From NCBI RefSeq assembly GCF_001612905.1, contig NZ_BDBI01000010.1:1-64000 (forward strand): 64,000 nucleotides of DNA. Reading direction: 5' to 3'. This DNA is from Nocardia ignorata NBRC 108230 (GTDB lineage: Bacteria > Actinomycetota > Actinomycetes > Mycobacteriales > Mycobacteriaceae). The notes beneath the pieces were generated by a model. The model made no database searches, was not told the DNA's origin, and was given only the letters and a program-made list of their open reading frames with translations. Position 1 is the first letter of the stretch; the number at the start of each line of letters is the position of its first letter. The position numbers and the translations under genes are program-made. This document shows, in pieces, positions 54,107-62,884 of this stretch.

Positions 54107-54835
54107 GTGCTCTTCTTCGATGGACCATCCGGGCTGGTGCACTACCGGCGCTGGCGGACAGCGCGATCACGGATGGCCGTGGTGCTTCTCCACGGACTCG
54201 GGCAGCAGAGCGCGGACTATCACCGGTTCGCCAGGTTCCTGAACCGGCACCACATCGATGTCTGGGGCATCGACCACATGGGCCACGGATTGAGCGAGGG
54301 CGAGTTCGACGGGGTCCCCCCGGTCGACGAATTGGCTACTGCGACAGTGCAGTTGATGGCTCTTGCCCGATCGGCAGACTCGTCCGGCTCGCTGGCACTG
54401 GTCGGACATTCCCTCGGCGCGGGAACGGCGCTCATCGCCATGCAGTCCGGCTCCGCCGAGGTGCGGAATGTTTCGCGGGTAGTCCTCACCGGAACCCCGG
54501 AACAGGCTCAGACCCTCGCCATTCCGGCACCGAAAGTTCCCACACTCGTTCTGCATGGGCGTGAGGATCGGCGGGCCAAGATCGACCCGATCAGGACATG
54601 GTGCGCGAATCGGCCGACGGTCACCCTGCGGGAGGTGCCCGATGCGGGGCACGATCTGCTACACGAACCGGCCCACCGGACTGTCAGCGAAACAATCGTG
54701 GACTTCCTCGCCCAGGAAATGGATCCGTTCACGTCGGCGCAGCAGATCTCGGCCGGGTCATCCTCGGTGCCACGACGGTTCGAGCATCGACGACGGCACA
54801 GCTGCCATCCGGGATGTCACGTCAGCAGCCGATAG
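54107..54835 (+). CDS. Alpha/beta hydrolase, monoacylglycerol-lipase/lysophospholipase-like
   Basis: 242 residues from GTG 54107. The motifs are L-L-H-G-L-G with H-M-G-H-G, the nucleophile elbow G-H-S-L-G-A-G, the acid in H-G-R-E-D and the histidine in A-G-H-D-L-L. The small size and H-G-L-G-x-x-S-x-x-Y resemble bacterial monoglyceride lipases. It diverges from the SDR gene across a 165-base region holding the AT-rich element, so the two may share control. Confidence 0.85.
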   Translation: MLFFDGPSGLVHYRRWRTARSRMAVVLLHGLGQQSADYHRFARFLNRHHIDVWGIDHMGHGLSEGEFDGVPPVDELATATVQLMALARSADSSGSLALVGHSLGAGTALIAMQSGSAEVRNVSRVVLTGTPEQAQTLAIPAPKVPTLVLHGREDRRAKIDPIRTWCANRPTVTLREVPDAGHDLLHEPAHRTVSETIVDFLAQEMDPFTSAQQISAGSSSVPRRFEHRRRHSCHPGCHVSSR

Positions 54836-54938
54836 GTGACGTTCGACTGCTTCGTCGGCCCGCGTCGGCGGCGACGCAGGCACGCCGAAAACCCTGGATG
54901 TTCGGCGACCACCCCATCGCGCCGCCCTTGACATGCGT

Positions 54939-54974
54939 GGTTCGTCTCGACCGGTTTCCCGGTCGAGACGAACC
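54939..54974 (+). terminator. Perfect 16-bp hairpin
   Basis: Arms 54939-54954 and 54959-54974 are fully complementary around TTTC, about 100 bases after the hydrolase stop, followed by TTCCCC. It is probably the transcript terminator. Confidence 0.7.
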
Positions 54975-55128
54975 TTCCCCGTGCACCCACACGGCGCCGC
55001 CACGTCGCGGGGCAGCCCGACCCTAACCGATCCAGTAGCTCGACCGTTTGAGCCGCGCCGACCCCAGCAGTGCCCCGTCCTAGCCGCTGATTTTCGTGCG
55101 ATCCTTGCGTCACCACACACTCAGCGGC

Positions 55129-55151
55129 ATATACTATTAAATATATTTTAG
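55129..55151 (+). promoter_or_regulatory. AT-rich palindromic element upstream of an SDR gene
   Basis: Contains the perfect palindrome AAATATATTT within ATATACTATTAAATATATTT. It lies about 70-90 bases upstream of the gene at 55220, in promoter position, and is followed immediately by the hairpin at 55156-55180. Confidence 0.45.
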
Positions 55152-55155
55152 AACC

Positions 55156-55180
55156 CGATGGGTCGCCTCGCGACCCATCG
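55156..55180 (+). promoter_or_regulatory. Perfect 11-bp hairpin in the leader of the 55220 gene
   Basis: CGATGGGTCGC (55156-55166) and GCGACCCATCG (55170-55180) pair around CTC. It sits between the AT-rich element and the ribosome-binding site, where it could be an operator or a leader-RNA structure. Confidence 0.5.
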
Positions 55181-55219
55181 ACCTGCGTCCATGCCATGCA
55201 TGGAGGGAAGTGAGAGACC

Positions 55220-56119
55220 ATGTTGCGTTTCGACGGGAAGGTCGCCATCGTCACGGGCGGCGGCCGGGGGCTCGGCCGTTCGCACGCGCTGCTGCTGGCC
55301 TCACGGGGAGCATCGGTCGTAGTCAACGACTTCGGATCTTCTGCCGCCGGGCAAGGGTCCGATACCTCTCCGGCCGACGACGTGGTCTCCGAGATCATCG
55401 CGGCGGGTGGAAAGGCGGTGGCGAACCACGACAGTGTGACCACCGGAGCCGAGTCGATCGTGCAGACCGCGATCGACGCGTTCGGGCGTCTCGACATCCT
55501 CGTGAACAATGCCGGCATCAACCACATGACCCCTTTCGGGCCGGAGGCGATCGAAGGCATCCGGCAGCACATCGAGGTCAATTTTCTCGGCACCGCGGCT
55601 GTGACGGCCGCAGCCTGGCCGCATCTCATCGCGTCGGGCGCGGGGCGAGTGGTCAACACCGCGTCGCCGACGCTGGTCGGCTTCGAACAGCAGAGCGCCT
55701 ACGTGGCCTCGAAGGGTGCGGTCTTCTCGTTCACCCGCACTCTCGCCATGGAGGCGCTCGCGGTCGGGATTCGTGTGAACGCGATCGCCCCCACCGCCTA
55801 CACGCGGATGGCGGCGGAAGCGGAGATCCCCGATGATCTCAAGAAGAAGCTCGAGGCGACGATGACCACCGAAATGGTGTCTCCGACGGTCGCCTACCTC
55901 GCGCACGAGGACTGTTCCATCACCGGCGAGACCCTCCTGAGCCAGGGTGGTCTGATGCAGCGCTTCGCACTCACGATGAACGACGGGTATACGAACCCCG
56001 AGGCCACGCCGGAGGACATCCAGGCGAACCTCGACGCCATCCTGGCCGATGGCAGCAGCAAGCCGGTCGGAATCATCGGGTCCGAGAACGAGGGCTCGCT
56101 TCTCGACTTGTTCAACTGA
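55220..56119 (+). CDS. Short-chain dehydrogenase/reductase (hydroxyacyl-CoA dehydrogenase-like)
   Basis: 299 residues with TGGAGGGAAG before the ATG. The cofactor motif is T-G-G-G-R-G-L-G, then V-V-N-D-F-G, N-N-A-G, and Y-V-A-S-K-G as the active-site YxxxK. The insertion after the second strand and the C-terminal extension fit the multifunctional-protein/17-beta-HSD4-type SDRs that act on acyl-CoAs. It is followed by an MDR gene in the same direction. Confidence 0.9.
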   Translation: MLRFDGKVAIVTGGGRGLGRSHALLLASRGASVVVNDFGSSAAGQGSDTSPADDVVSEIIAAGGKAVANHDSVTTGAESIVQTAIDAFGRLDILVNNAGINHMTPFGPEAIEGIRQHIEVNFLGTAAVTAAAWPHLIASGAGRVVNTASPTLVGFEQQSAYVASKGAVFSFTRTLAMEALAVGIRVNAIAPTAYTRMAAEAEIPDDLKKKLEATMTTEMVSPTVAYLAHEDCSITGETLLSQGGLMQRFALTMNDGYTNPEATPEDIQANLDAILADGSSKPVGIIGSENEGSLLDLFN

Positions 56120-56203
56120 TCCTGACCAGGCCGGGGTGGGCATCGACCTCACCCCGGCCGGAGCTGTCGGGCACCGCTGACCCAGCTATCGCCAGGAGCA
56201 CGC

Positions 56204-57193
56204 TTGACCGACACGATGCGCGCACTCGTTTCCGGAATCGGCCCCGACTGGGTACTACGAGAAGTTCCGCGACCGCAGCCCGCAGCAGGTCAGATCCTGG
56301 TGCGCAATCGCGCCGCCGCCACCAACAACGCCGACCTGCCGATGCTCGCCGCCGCGGACCCGACTCACGGCGGACACGGCAACCAGTTCATCGCCGGTTT
56401 CGAATACGCCGGTGAGGTAGCCGCGCTCGGCGACGGCGTGGACGGGTGGCAGGTCGGCGATCCGGTGATGGGGTCGATTCCATCGTCTTTCGCCGAATAC
56501 ATCGTCGCCGATCAGCGCTTCGTCCTCCCCCGCCCCGGCGATCTCGATCCGGCCGTGGCGTGCGCGCTGCCGACCGGTCTGCTCACCGAACACGGCGCAC
56601 TCACCGCTGCGAGATTCACTGCTGGACAGAGCGTGCTCATCACCGGCGCTTCCACCGGTATCGGACTCATCGGCGCCCAGTTGGCCAAAGCCCTCGGCGC
56701 CGCCCAGGTCATCGGCACCTCCCGTACCGCCGCGAAACGCGAGCTGTTGGCGGAGGCGGGGGTCGACACGGTCATCGTCACCGACGAACAAGAGCTTACC
56801 GAAGCCACCCTCGATGCCACCGACGGTGAGGGCGTCGACGTGGTGCTCGACCACATCGCGGGCCAGACCTTCGCCCGATGCCTGCCCGCGACCAAGATCG
56901 ACGGTCACGTCGTCAATATCGGCCGCCTCGCCGGCCCGGCCTCCACCATCGACCTCGACGCCCTGTCCTACCGGCATCTCACGGTTCATGGAGTCTCATT
57001 CGGCTTCACCCGCGACCAGGAGATGGCCGACGTCATCGCCGCGCTCCTGCCCGAGGTGATCCCGGCCGTCGCTCGCGGGCAGATCCGACCGGTGATCGAC
57101 AGCACCCTGGGCCTGACGCAGGGCAAGGCAGCCGCCGATCGGCTGCGATCCGGCGAAGCAGTCGGAAAGATCGTGCTGGTCATGGGGAACTGA
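56204..57193 (+). CDS. NADPH:quinone reductase-like MDR oxidoreductase
   Basis: 329 residues from TTG 56204, which has CAGGAG at good spacing; ATG 56216 is an alternative. It lacks zinc ligands and has the quinone-reductase pattern: F-E-Y-A-G-E-V-A-A-L-G-D-G-V, V-L-I-T-G-A-S-T-G-I-G and G-K-I-V-L-V-M at the end. Substrates range from quinones to enoyl-CoAs. It is co-directional with the SDR at 55220, 84 bases downstream. Confidence 0.9.
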   Translation: MTDTMRALVSGIGPDWVLREVPRPQPAAGQILVRNRAAATNNADLPMLAAADPTHGGHGNQFIAGFEYAGEVAALGDGVDGWQVGDPVMGSIPSSFAEYIVADQRFVLPRPGDLDPAVACALPTGLLTEHGALTAARFTAGQSVLITGASTGIGLIGAQLAKALGAAQVIGTSRTAAKRELLAEAGVDTVIVTDEQELTEATLDATDGEGVDVVLDHIAGQTFARCLPATKIDGHVVNIGRLAGPASTIDLDALSYRHLTVHGVSFGFTRDQEMADVIAALLPEVIPAVARGQIRPVIDSTLGLTQGKAAADRLRSGEAVGKIVLVMGN

Positions 57194-57329
57194 TAAGCAC
57201 GTTCGCCCCGGTTTCGATTTGCCGTCGTGATCATCGGCTCGTGAGCGCAGGCGCGGCATCGAAGTCGACCTGCCGGCCTGCGCTCACATCCCGACATCCG
57301 TGCCTCCGGCAGCCGGCGACAGTGACCAG

Positions 57330-58613
57330 CTATCGCGAATCCGGTAGCCAGGTCACGACATCGGGCCACAGGATGAAGCCGATGGCGACGATCACCATGG
57401 CGACCGCGTAGGGCGCGGCACCCCGGAACACTTCGACGGTGTCGCGGCCGGTCGCCCGCGCCACGACGAAGACGTTCAAGCCGAGCGGTGGCGAGATCAG
57501 GCCGATCTCGCCCATGAGGACAACGAACACGCCGAACCAGATCACGTCGTAGCCGATCGTCTCCACCAACGGCAGGACGATGGGCACGGTGAGGGCGATG
57601 ATGGCGACCTGGTCCATGAAGAAGCCGAGCACGATGTACATCACCAGCAAGGCGAGCATGATCGCGATCGGCGGAACCGGCAGGCCCTCGATCCAGGTGA
57701 CCATCGAGGCCGCGACTTTGGTCTGCGCGAACGCGTAACCGAACACGTGCGCCGCGATCACGATGGCGAAGATCATCGCGCTGGACTTGACCGAATCGAC
57801 CACCGCGTCGACGAGACCGGTGACGGTCATGCGGCCGTGTATCGCGACAAGCAGTGCGGCGACCAGGCAACCGATGGCCGCGGACTCGGTGGGCGTCACG
57901 ATGCCGAAGTAGATCAGACCGACCACCGCCAGGAACACGACCGCGATCGGCAGGGCCTCGAGCACCGCCTTGATCTTGGTCAGCCACGAGGACCGTTCGC
58001 CGCGCGGCATCCTGGACGGGTCGCGCAGGGCGGGCAGCAGCATGGCAGCCAACAGCGCCGCGGCGATGATCAGCCCCGGAACCAGGCCGGCGACGATCAT
58101 GTCCCCCACACTGGTTTCGGCGGTGACGGCGTAGAACACGAGGATGACGCTGGGCGGGATCATGCCGCCGAGCGTGCCGACCGAGGCCACGATGCCGGTG
58201 GCGGTGGTCGGGCGGTATCCCTCATCGATCATGCGTTTGCTGGTCGTCTCGGCGAGTGTCGCCGCGGCGGCGGTCGACGAACCGGAGATGGCCGCGAAGC
58301 CGACTCCCGCTGCGGTGGAAGCGATTCCGGTGCCGCCGGGGATCCGGCCGAACATGGTGCGCCCGGCGTTGAACAGCGAGTCCATCATTCCCGACATCAG
58401 CATCAGATGTGCCATCAGGATGAACAACGGAATCGCCGACAGGGACAGCGACTGCACCGATCCCACCGGTATCGCCTCCAGGACTCCGAGTCCGGCCCCG
58501 ACCGACAGCTGCAGAGCCAAGCCCGCCAAACCGGCACCGAGAATCGCGAACGACACCGGCACCCGGACTGCGATCAGGGCGATCAGCAGCACTGCCATGA
58601 CAAGCGCGATCAT
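57330..58613 (-). CDS. dctM: TRAP transporter large permease subunit
   Basis: 427 residues with about 12 hydrophobic segments, including the DctM landmarks P-L-F-I-L-M-A, A-G-V-G-F-A-A-I-S-G-S-S, G-G-M-I-P-P-S and I-G-L-I-S-P-P-L-G-L-N-V-F. It overlaps the small permease gene by ATGA. TRAP systems import organic acids using a sodium or proton gradient and a binding protein. Confidence 0.95.
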   Translation of the reverse strand: MIALVMAVLLIALIAVRVPVSFAILGAGLAGLALQLSVGAGLGVLEAIPVGSVQSLSLSAIPLFILMAHLMLMSGMMDSLFNAGRTMFGRIPGGTGIASTAAGVGFAAISGSSTAAAATLAETTSKRMIDEGYRPTTATGIVASVGTLGGMIPPSVILVFYAVTAETSVGDMIVAGLVPGLIIAAALLAAMLLPALRDPSRMPRGERSSWLTKIKAVLEALPIAVVFLAVVGLIYFGIVTPTESAAIGCLVAALLVAIHGRMTVTGLVDAVVDSVKSSAMIFAIVIAAHVFGYAFAQTKVAASMVTWIEGLPVPPIAIMLALLVMYIVLGFFMDQVAIIALTVPIVLPLVETIGYDVIWFGVFVVLMGEIGLISPPLGLNVFVVARATGRDTVEVFRGAAPYAVAMVIVAIGFILWPDVVTWLPDSR

Positions 58614-59269
58614 CGCGCACCTCCCGCGATGTCGGTACCGGAATGGCTCGTCGCCACCGGGGTTTCAGGTGTGTCGCCTGGGTCGTAGTCGGTGGCGAGG
58701 ACTGTCCAGGGCGCGATCAGCTCGCGGATGAGATCGATGAGGACCACGATCATGCCGAGCACCATCGAGACGGGCAGAATCGCGCGCATGAACCACCCGG
58801 GTATGAGCAGTTCCGACGACCCGCGGATCGGTCCTTCGTCGATGGCGATCGCGAACACCAGGCCTTCGATACCGGCGGTGAGCAGTGCGCCCATGCCGAT
58901 GAGCAGCACGAGGTAGGCCAGGATCAGCAGGACTTTCCGCATCCGCACACCCAGGCGGTAGAAGAGGCTGGTCACGGCGACGTGGGCGCCGCTGCGGTAG
59001 GCGGTCACCAGTCCGAAGAAGGCGACGATGGTGAGCAGGTACATCTCGATGAACGCGACAGCCCAACCCACTGTGACGGAGAAGAAGGTACGCAGGACCA
59101 CGTCGACGAGCGTCAACGCGACGATCGCGACGATCGCGATTCCGGCGATGACGCCGCAGACCGCCGAGATGCCGTTCTGGACGCGATCCAGTCCGGGGTG
59201 TTCCTCGGTGCGATAACCGAACATGGTGCGCTGGGCGGTACCGTGCCGGAAGGGGTGAACGATACTCAT
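58610..59269 (-). CDS. dctQ: TRAP transporter small permease subunit
   Basis: 219 residues from ATG 59269; ATGA overlaps link it to both neighbours. Four hydrophobic helices and the E-M-Y-L-L-T-I-V-A-F-F-G pattern are typical of DctQ, which bridges the binding protein and the large permease. Confidence 0.9.
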   Translation of the reverse strand: MSIVHPFRHGTAQRTMFGYRTEEHPGLDRVQNGISAVCGVIAGIAIVAIVALTLVDVVLRTFFSVTVGWAVAFIEMYLLTIVAFFGLVTAYRSGAHVAVTSLFYRLGVRMRKVLLILAYLVLLIGMGALLTAGIEGLVFAIAIDEGPIRGSSELLIPGWFMRAILPVSMVLGMIVVLIDLIRELIAPWTVLATDYDPGDTPETPVATSHSGTDIAGGAR

Positions 59270-60318
59270 TTCGCCGCTCCCCCGACCCGGGCCTCGATCG
59301 CATCGAGAACCTCGCGGGCGTCCAGGCCCGCTGATTCCAGGTCGCGAACCCATTCGGCGCGCACGCTCGCGAGCGCGGCGTCCCACTGTGGGCGCGTCTG
59401 TGGGCTGACCTCGTCGAATTGGATTCCGGCCGCCCGCATCGCGTCGACGGCCTTCGCGTCGGCCGCGGCGATCGACGTGCAGGCTCCGGCGCGCGCCACT
59501 TCGGCGGCCGCCTGCACCACCCGTCGTTGCGCGTCGTCGAGCTCGGCCCAGGCATCGGCGTTCATCGTGAACCAGATGCTGCTCGAGCCCAGATTCGCCC
59601 GCAGCGTTCCGTACCGCAGCACCTCCTGGAAGCTGTAGGAGAGCACGGCGTAGCGCGGCAACAGCGCGCCATCGATCGTTCCACGTGAGAGCGCCTCGTA
59701 CATGTCGCCGACCGGCAACGAGACCGGGGCCACGCCAAGACCTTTCGCGACCCGGTCACCCACGCCACCGGGCGAGCGCACCAGCAGGCCGGCGAGGTCC
59801 TCGGGTCGGGTGGCGCGGCGGTCGGCGGTGAAGACCTCGATCCCGGAGACGGCAGCACCCCACAGTGGCACGACACCGCGCTGCTCGATCTCCTTGTCGT
59901 AGATGATCCCGCCGGGTTTCACCAGGGGATCGAGCACCTGAACCGTGGTGCACGGATCGTCGGTCAGCCCCGGAAGATCACCTACGCCGGTCAGTGGCAA
60001 CTCGTCGGCCAGGTAGGCCGGCAGGACGAATCCCATGTCCACCGCGCGGGTTCGGACGAGGGTGAGCATTTCCTGGGTCTTGCCCAGTTGCCCGGCACCG
60101 TAGTAGTCCAGGTGCAAGCCGACCTCGGGACCGTGCTCACGCAGATAAGCGAAGAACGGGGCGGAGCCACCTTTGCTGACCGGATGCCCACCGGAGAATC
60201 CGTCGGCCACCACCAGCGTGATGCCGTCGTCGGAGCCGTGTTCCGCCGAGCCGCAGCCCACGGTCGCGACCAGGATCGCGGCCAGCGCTGCCAGTGCCGC
60301 TTTCGGACGACGCGTCAT
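59266..60318 (-). CDS. dctP: TRAP transporter substrate-binding lipoprotein
   Basis: 350 residues from ATG 60318. A lipoprotein signal is clear: two basic residues, a hydrophobic core and the lipobox V-A-T-V-G-C. The DctP fold follows with the arginine of the ligand pocket expected in L-L-V-R-S-P-G-G-V and an E-A-L-S-R-G-T-I-D-G-A segment. Substrates are usually carboxylates; the SDRs and dehydrogenases around it suggest an organic-acid or aromatic-acid pathway, but no substrate can be named. Confidence 0.92.
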   Translation of the reverse strand: MTRRPKAALAALAAILVATVGCGSAEHGSDDGITLVVADGFSGGHPVSKGGSAPFFAYLREHGPEVGLHLDYYGAGQLGKTQEMLTLVRTRAVDMGFVLPAYLADELPLTGVGDLPGLTDDPCTTVQVLDPLVKPGGIIYDKEIEQRGVVPLWGAAVSGIEVFTADRRATRPEDLAGLLVRSPGGVGDRVAKGLGVAPVSLPVGDMYEALSRGTIDGALLPRYAVLSYSFQEVLRYGTLRANLGSSSIWFTMNADAWAELDDAQRRVVQAAAEVARAGACTSIAAADAKAVDAMRAAGIQFDEVSPQTRPQWDAALASVRAEWVRDLESAGLDAREVLDAIEARVGGAAK

Positions 60319-60460
60319 GGTTTGCCACCACCCGAGCAAGCTCCGGGCAGCCGTCGAAGCGAGGTAGTCGGCACTGCCGGATCGCTCTCGGGTGGGGTGG
60401 CTCGATACTTGAAACCCACGCTCGTCTCCGCTTCATCAGGTGTGGCTGACGCCACAGTTC

Positions 60461-60476
60461 AGCATAATATATAAAG
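60461..60476 (-). promoter_or_regulatory. AT-rich element upstream of the TRAP operon
   Basis: In the direction of transcription it reads TTTATATATTATGC, about 145 bases upstream of dctP. The core ATATATTATG is identical to that of the element at 60581-60596 in front of the divergent gene. Confidence 0.45.
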
Positions 60477-60580
60477 CACCGTATCAAGAAGTGTGACGCG
60501 TCACTGGCGATTCGACCGTACCCGCGCCGAACTCCACGTTCGGATGAAGTTCGCGAAAACCCGATCTGAAATCTTGCTCA

Positions 60581-60596
60581 GCGAATATATTATGTT
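60581..60596 (+). promoter_or_regulatory. AT-rich element upstream of the secreted-protein gene
   Basis: GCGAATATATTATGTT on the plus strand, 138 bases before ATG 60734. It shares ATATATTATG with the divergent TRAP promoter region. Confidence 0.45.
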
Positions 60597-60733
60597 TTCT
60601 GCTCCGATCCGCTTGCGATCCGACGCAGATCTCGCGCTGTCCGGCGGCAGATCCTGCCCACCAGCAAGCCTCCCGTTACCCCAACTTCGGTGGCCGGCGC
60701 GTCAGAACCCCACCCCCCTTCTCGAGGAGCACT

Positions 60734-61432
60734 ATGAAACCCACCCGTCTGGCAGGCGCCTGTGCCGCCACGCTCAGCGCCCTGGTCCTGACCTCGACCG
60801 TCGCCGCCGCCGACCCCCTCAGCGTCGACATCGTCCCCGGCGTGAACTACACCGCGTACAAGGACGGAACCGCGGCCGTCATCGAGATCGAGCACGGCGC
60901 CCTCATCGTGGACAACGGCCAGTTCCAGATCCGGTCCGACCGCGGCGAGATCTTGGCCGGCGTGCCGCTCGAGTTCAACGTCGACGACATCGCCTTTCCG
61001 ATCGACGTGGCCATCACCGGCGACACCGCGCGCCTGACCCCGGTGCTCGATCCCGCCCGCGCCCACTACCGACCCGTCGCGCTCCCCCACCAGGAACAGG
61101 CACCGTGGAAATCCCCGTACGACCGTGAGCAGGCCGCCTGGTCGCGGATGACCTCGACCATCTCGATGGGTGCGGCCGTGGGCGCCCTGGTCGGGGCGGT
61201 CGGCGCGGGCACCATCGGGTGTCTGCTCGGCGGCGTGACAGCCGGTGTCGCCACCGGGCCCCTGGCATTGCTGTTCGGTGCGGGCCCGCTGGCCGGTTGC
61301 CTCATCGGCGCCGCCGCCCTGGCCCCGATCGGTGTGCTGACCGGCGCGATCCTGGTCGGCGCTCCGGTAGCGATCGCGGCCGTCATCCAGTACCAGGACA
61401 CGGTCAACGCCCCGTTCCCCAGCCAGAAATAG
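60734..61432 (+). CDS. Secreted protein with glycine-rich hydrophobic tail
   Basis: 232 residues with GAGGAG before the ATG. A Sec signal peptide runs to A-A-A-D near residue 27. The middle (about 30-125) is predicted beta-rich (E-I-E-H-G-A-L-I-V-D-N-G-Q-F). The last 90 residues are a glycine-zipper hydrophobic region (M-G-A-A-V-G-A-L-V-G-A-V-G-A-G) with spaced cysteines. I recall such proteins as abundant but uncharacterised in Nocardia. The tail could insert in the membrane or envelope. A short related frame occurs at 1328-1672. Confidence 0.85.
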   Translation: MKPTRLAGACAATLSALVLTSTVAAADPLSVDIVPGVNYTAYKDGTAAVIEIEHGALIVDNGQFQIRSDRGEILAGVPLEFNVDDIAFPIDVAITGDTARLTPVLDPARAHYRPVALPHQEQAPWKSPYDREQAAWSRMTSTISMGAAVGALVGAVGAGTIGCLLGGVTAGVATGPLALLFGAGPLAGCLIGAAALAPIGVLTGAILVGAPVAIAAVIQYQDTVNAPFPSQK

Positions 61433-61509
61433 ACGGCCGGTGGGCGGCTCGTCGGGGCCGCCCACCTCGTGCCGAGCGAAGCGACCCCGAGCCCCCGAAG
61501 GACACGCAC

Positions 61510-62820
61510 GTGACACAACTCGCGAAAGAGCAAACCTCGCCCGCCACACCACCACCGACCCCGGGCCCGGGGATAACCGGATGGGGTCTGACCGGGATGC
61601 TGGTGGTGCTCTACCTCCTCAACGCGTCGGACAAGGCGGTGTTCGGGCTCATCGCCCAGCCGCTGCGCGAGGATCTGGATCTGAGCGCATCGCAGATCGG
61701 GTTCACGGGCAGCCTGTTCTTCCTCGCTTTCACCGTCGGCGGGTTCCTCGCGGGACCGATCAACAAGCTCCTGGCGCTGCGCTGGTCGATCGCGCTCATC
61801 GCGGTGCTGTGGGGTCTGGTCATGCTGCCGCTGGTGGTGTGGGCGACCTTCGCCGTGCTGCTGCTGAGCCGGATGCTGCTCGGTTTCACGGAAGGGCCCA
61901 CCTCGGCTCTGCTGCACACCGCGGCGTACTCGTGGCATCCGCCGAACAAGCGCGGACTACCCAGTGGGCTCATTCTCACGGGCAGCATGCTGGCCAAGAT
62001 GGCCGTCGTACCCCTGCTGGCGCTGGTCGTCGCGGAGTACGGCTGGCGCGCGGCGATCATCGTGCTCGCGGCCGCGACCGCCCTGTGGTGCGTCCCGTGG
62101 CTGCTGACGTGGCGGCCGGGCCCGTATCAGGTGGGTGGCAAGCATGCCGCGCCCGAGGACGCCACGACCGAACCCGCGGTGCCGTGGCGGCGGCTGCTGA
62201 CGTCGAAGACCTTCGTCTCGGCGGTCGTCGTCGCGATCACCGCGTACGCGCTGATGTCGGTCGTGTTGACTTGGCTACCTTCGTATTTCGAACAGGGCCT
62301 CGGGTACTCGCGACTGGAGTCGGGCACACTGTTCGCCGCGCCGAGTTTCGTCGGGATCGCCACGCTCGTCGGTGGCTCGTGGCTCAGCGACCGCGGCGTG
62401 AGTCGTGGCCTGTCGACCCGGCTGGTGCGAGTGGTCGTGCCGTGCGTCGGTGTCATGATCGCCGGCGTACTGCTGCTGAGCCTGCCCCTGCTCGGGTCGC
62501 CGCTGCTGGCGGTGATCGCGGTGTCGGTGGCCTACGGCCTGGTGGTGGCGATCTTCCCGCTGCTCAATGCCGCGGTCATCGCGACGTGCCCGCCGCGCCA
62601 GACCGCCGGGGTGATCGGCGCGTTCTTCGCGCTGCAGGCGATCGGCGGCATCATCGGTCCGTGGTCGATGGGGATCGTGGTCGACGCGTCGGCGAGCAAG
62701 GTCGACGGCTATACGGCCGCCTTCCAATGCCTCGGTGTGGTGGGCGCGATCGCCGCGGTGGCGGCGTTGTTCCTCGCCGATCCGCTCCGCGATCGGGAAC
62801 GGTTGCGCGTGACTCGCTGA
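61510..62820 (+). CDS. MFS transporter, ACS/organic-anion type
   Basis: 436 residues from GTG 61510, with 12 hydrophobic helices. The N-terminal N-A-S-D-K-A-V-F-G-L pattern and G-F-T-E-G-P-T-S-A-L resemble the anion:cation symporter branch that imports aromatic and sugar acids. It follows the secreted-protein gene by 77 bases and may share its promoter. Together with the TRAP system it points to uptake of organic acids. Confidence 0.88.
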   Translation: MTQLAKEQTSPATPPPTPGPGITGWGLTGMLVVLYLLNASDKAVFGLIAQPLREDLDLSASQIGFTGSLFFLAFTVGGFLAGPINKLLALRWSIALIAVLWGLVMLPLVVWATFAVLLLSRMLLGFTEGPTSALLHTAAYSWHPPNKRGLPSGLILTGSMLAKMAVVPLLALVVAEYGWRAAIIVLAAATALWCVPWLLTWRPGPYQVGGKHAAPEDATTEPAVPWRRLLTSKTFVSAVVVAITAYALMSVVLTWLPSYFEQGLGYSRLESGTLFAAPSFVGIATLVGGSWLSDRGVSRGLSTRLVRVVVPCVGVMIAGVLLLSLPLLGSPLLAVIAVSVAYGLVVAIFPLLNAAVIATCPPRQTAGVIGAFFALQAIGGIIGPWSMGIVVDASASKVDGYTAAFQCLGVVGAIAAVAALFLADPLRDRERLRVTR

Positions 62821-62837
62821 GCCTCGACGAACAGAAG

Positions 62838-62873
62838 AACGGCCGGGAGACTTCATCGTCTCCCGGCCGTTTT
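62838..62873. terminator. Bidirectional intrinsic terminator
   Basis: Fourteen-base perfect arms (62838-62851 and 62858-62871) with a six-base loop, ending in TTT on the plus strand and starting with an A-run (GAAGAA) that serves the minus strand. It sits between the convergent MFS and aldehyde dehydrogenase genes. Confidence 0.88.
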
Positions 62874-62884
62874 CGCTGGGCGGC

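Noticed and set aside
57747..59638. Long plus-strand frames opposite the TRAP genes
   Set aside because: They are histidine/aspartate/arginine-rich antisense shadows of the hydrophobic TRAP permeases with no domains.
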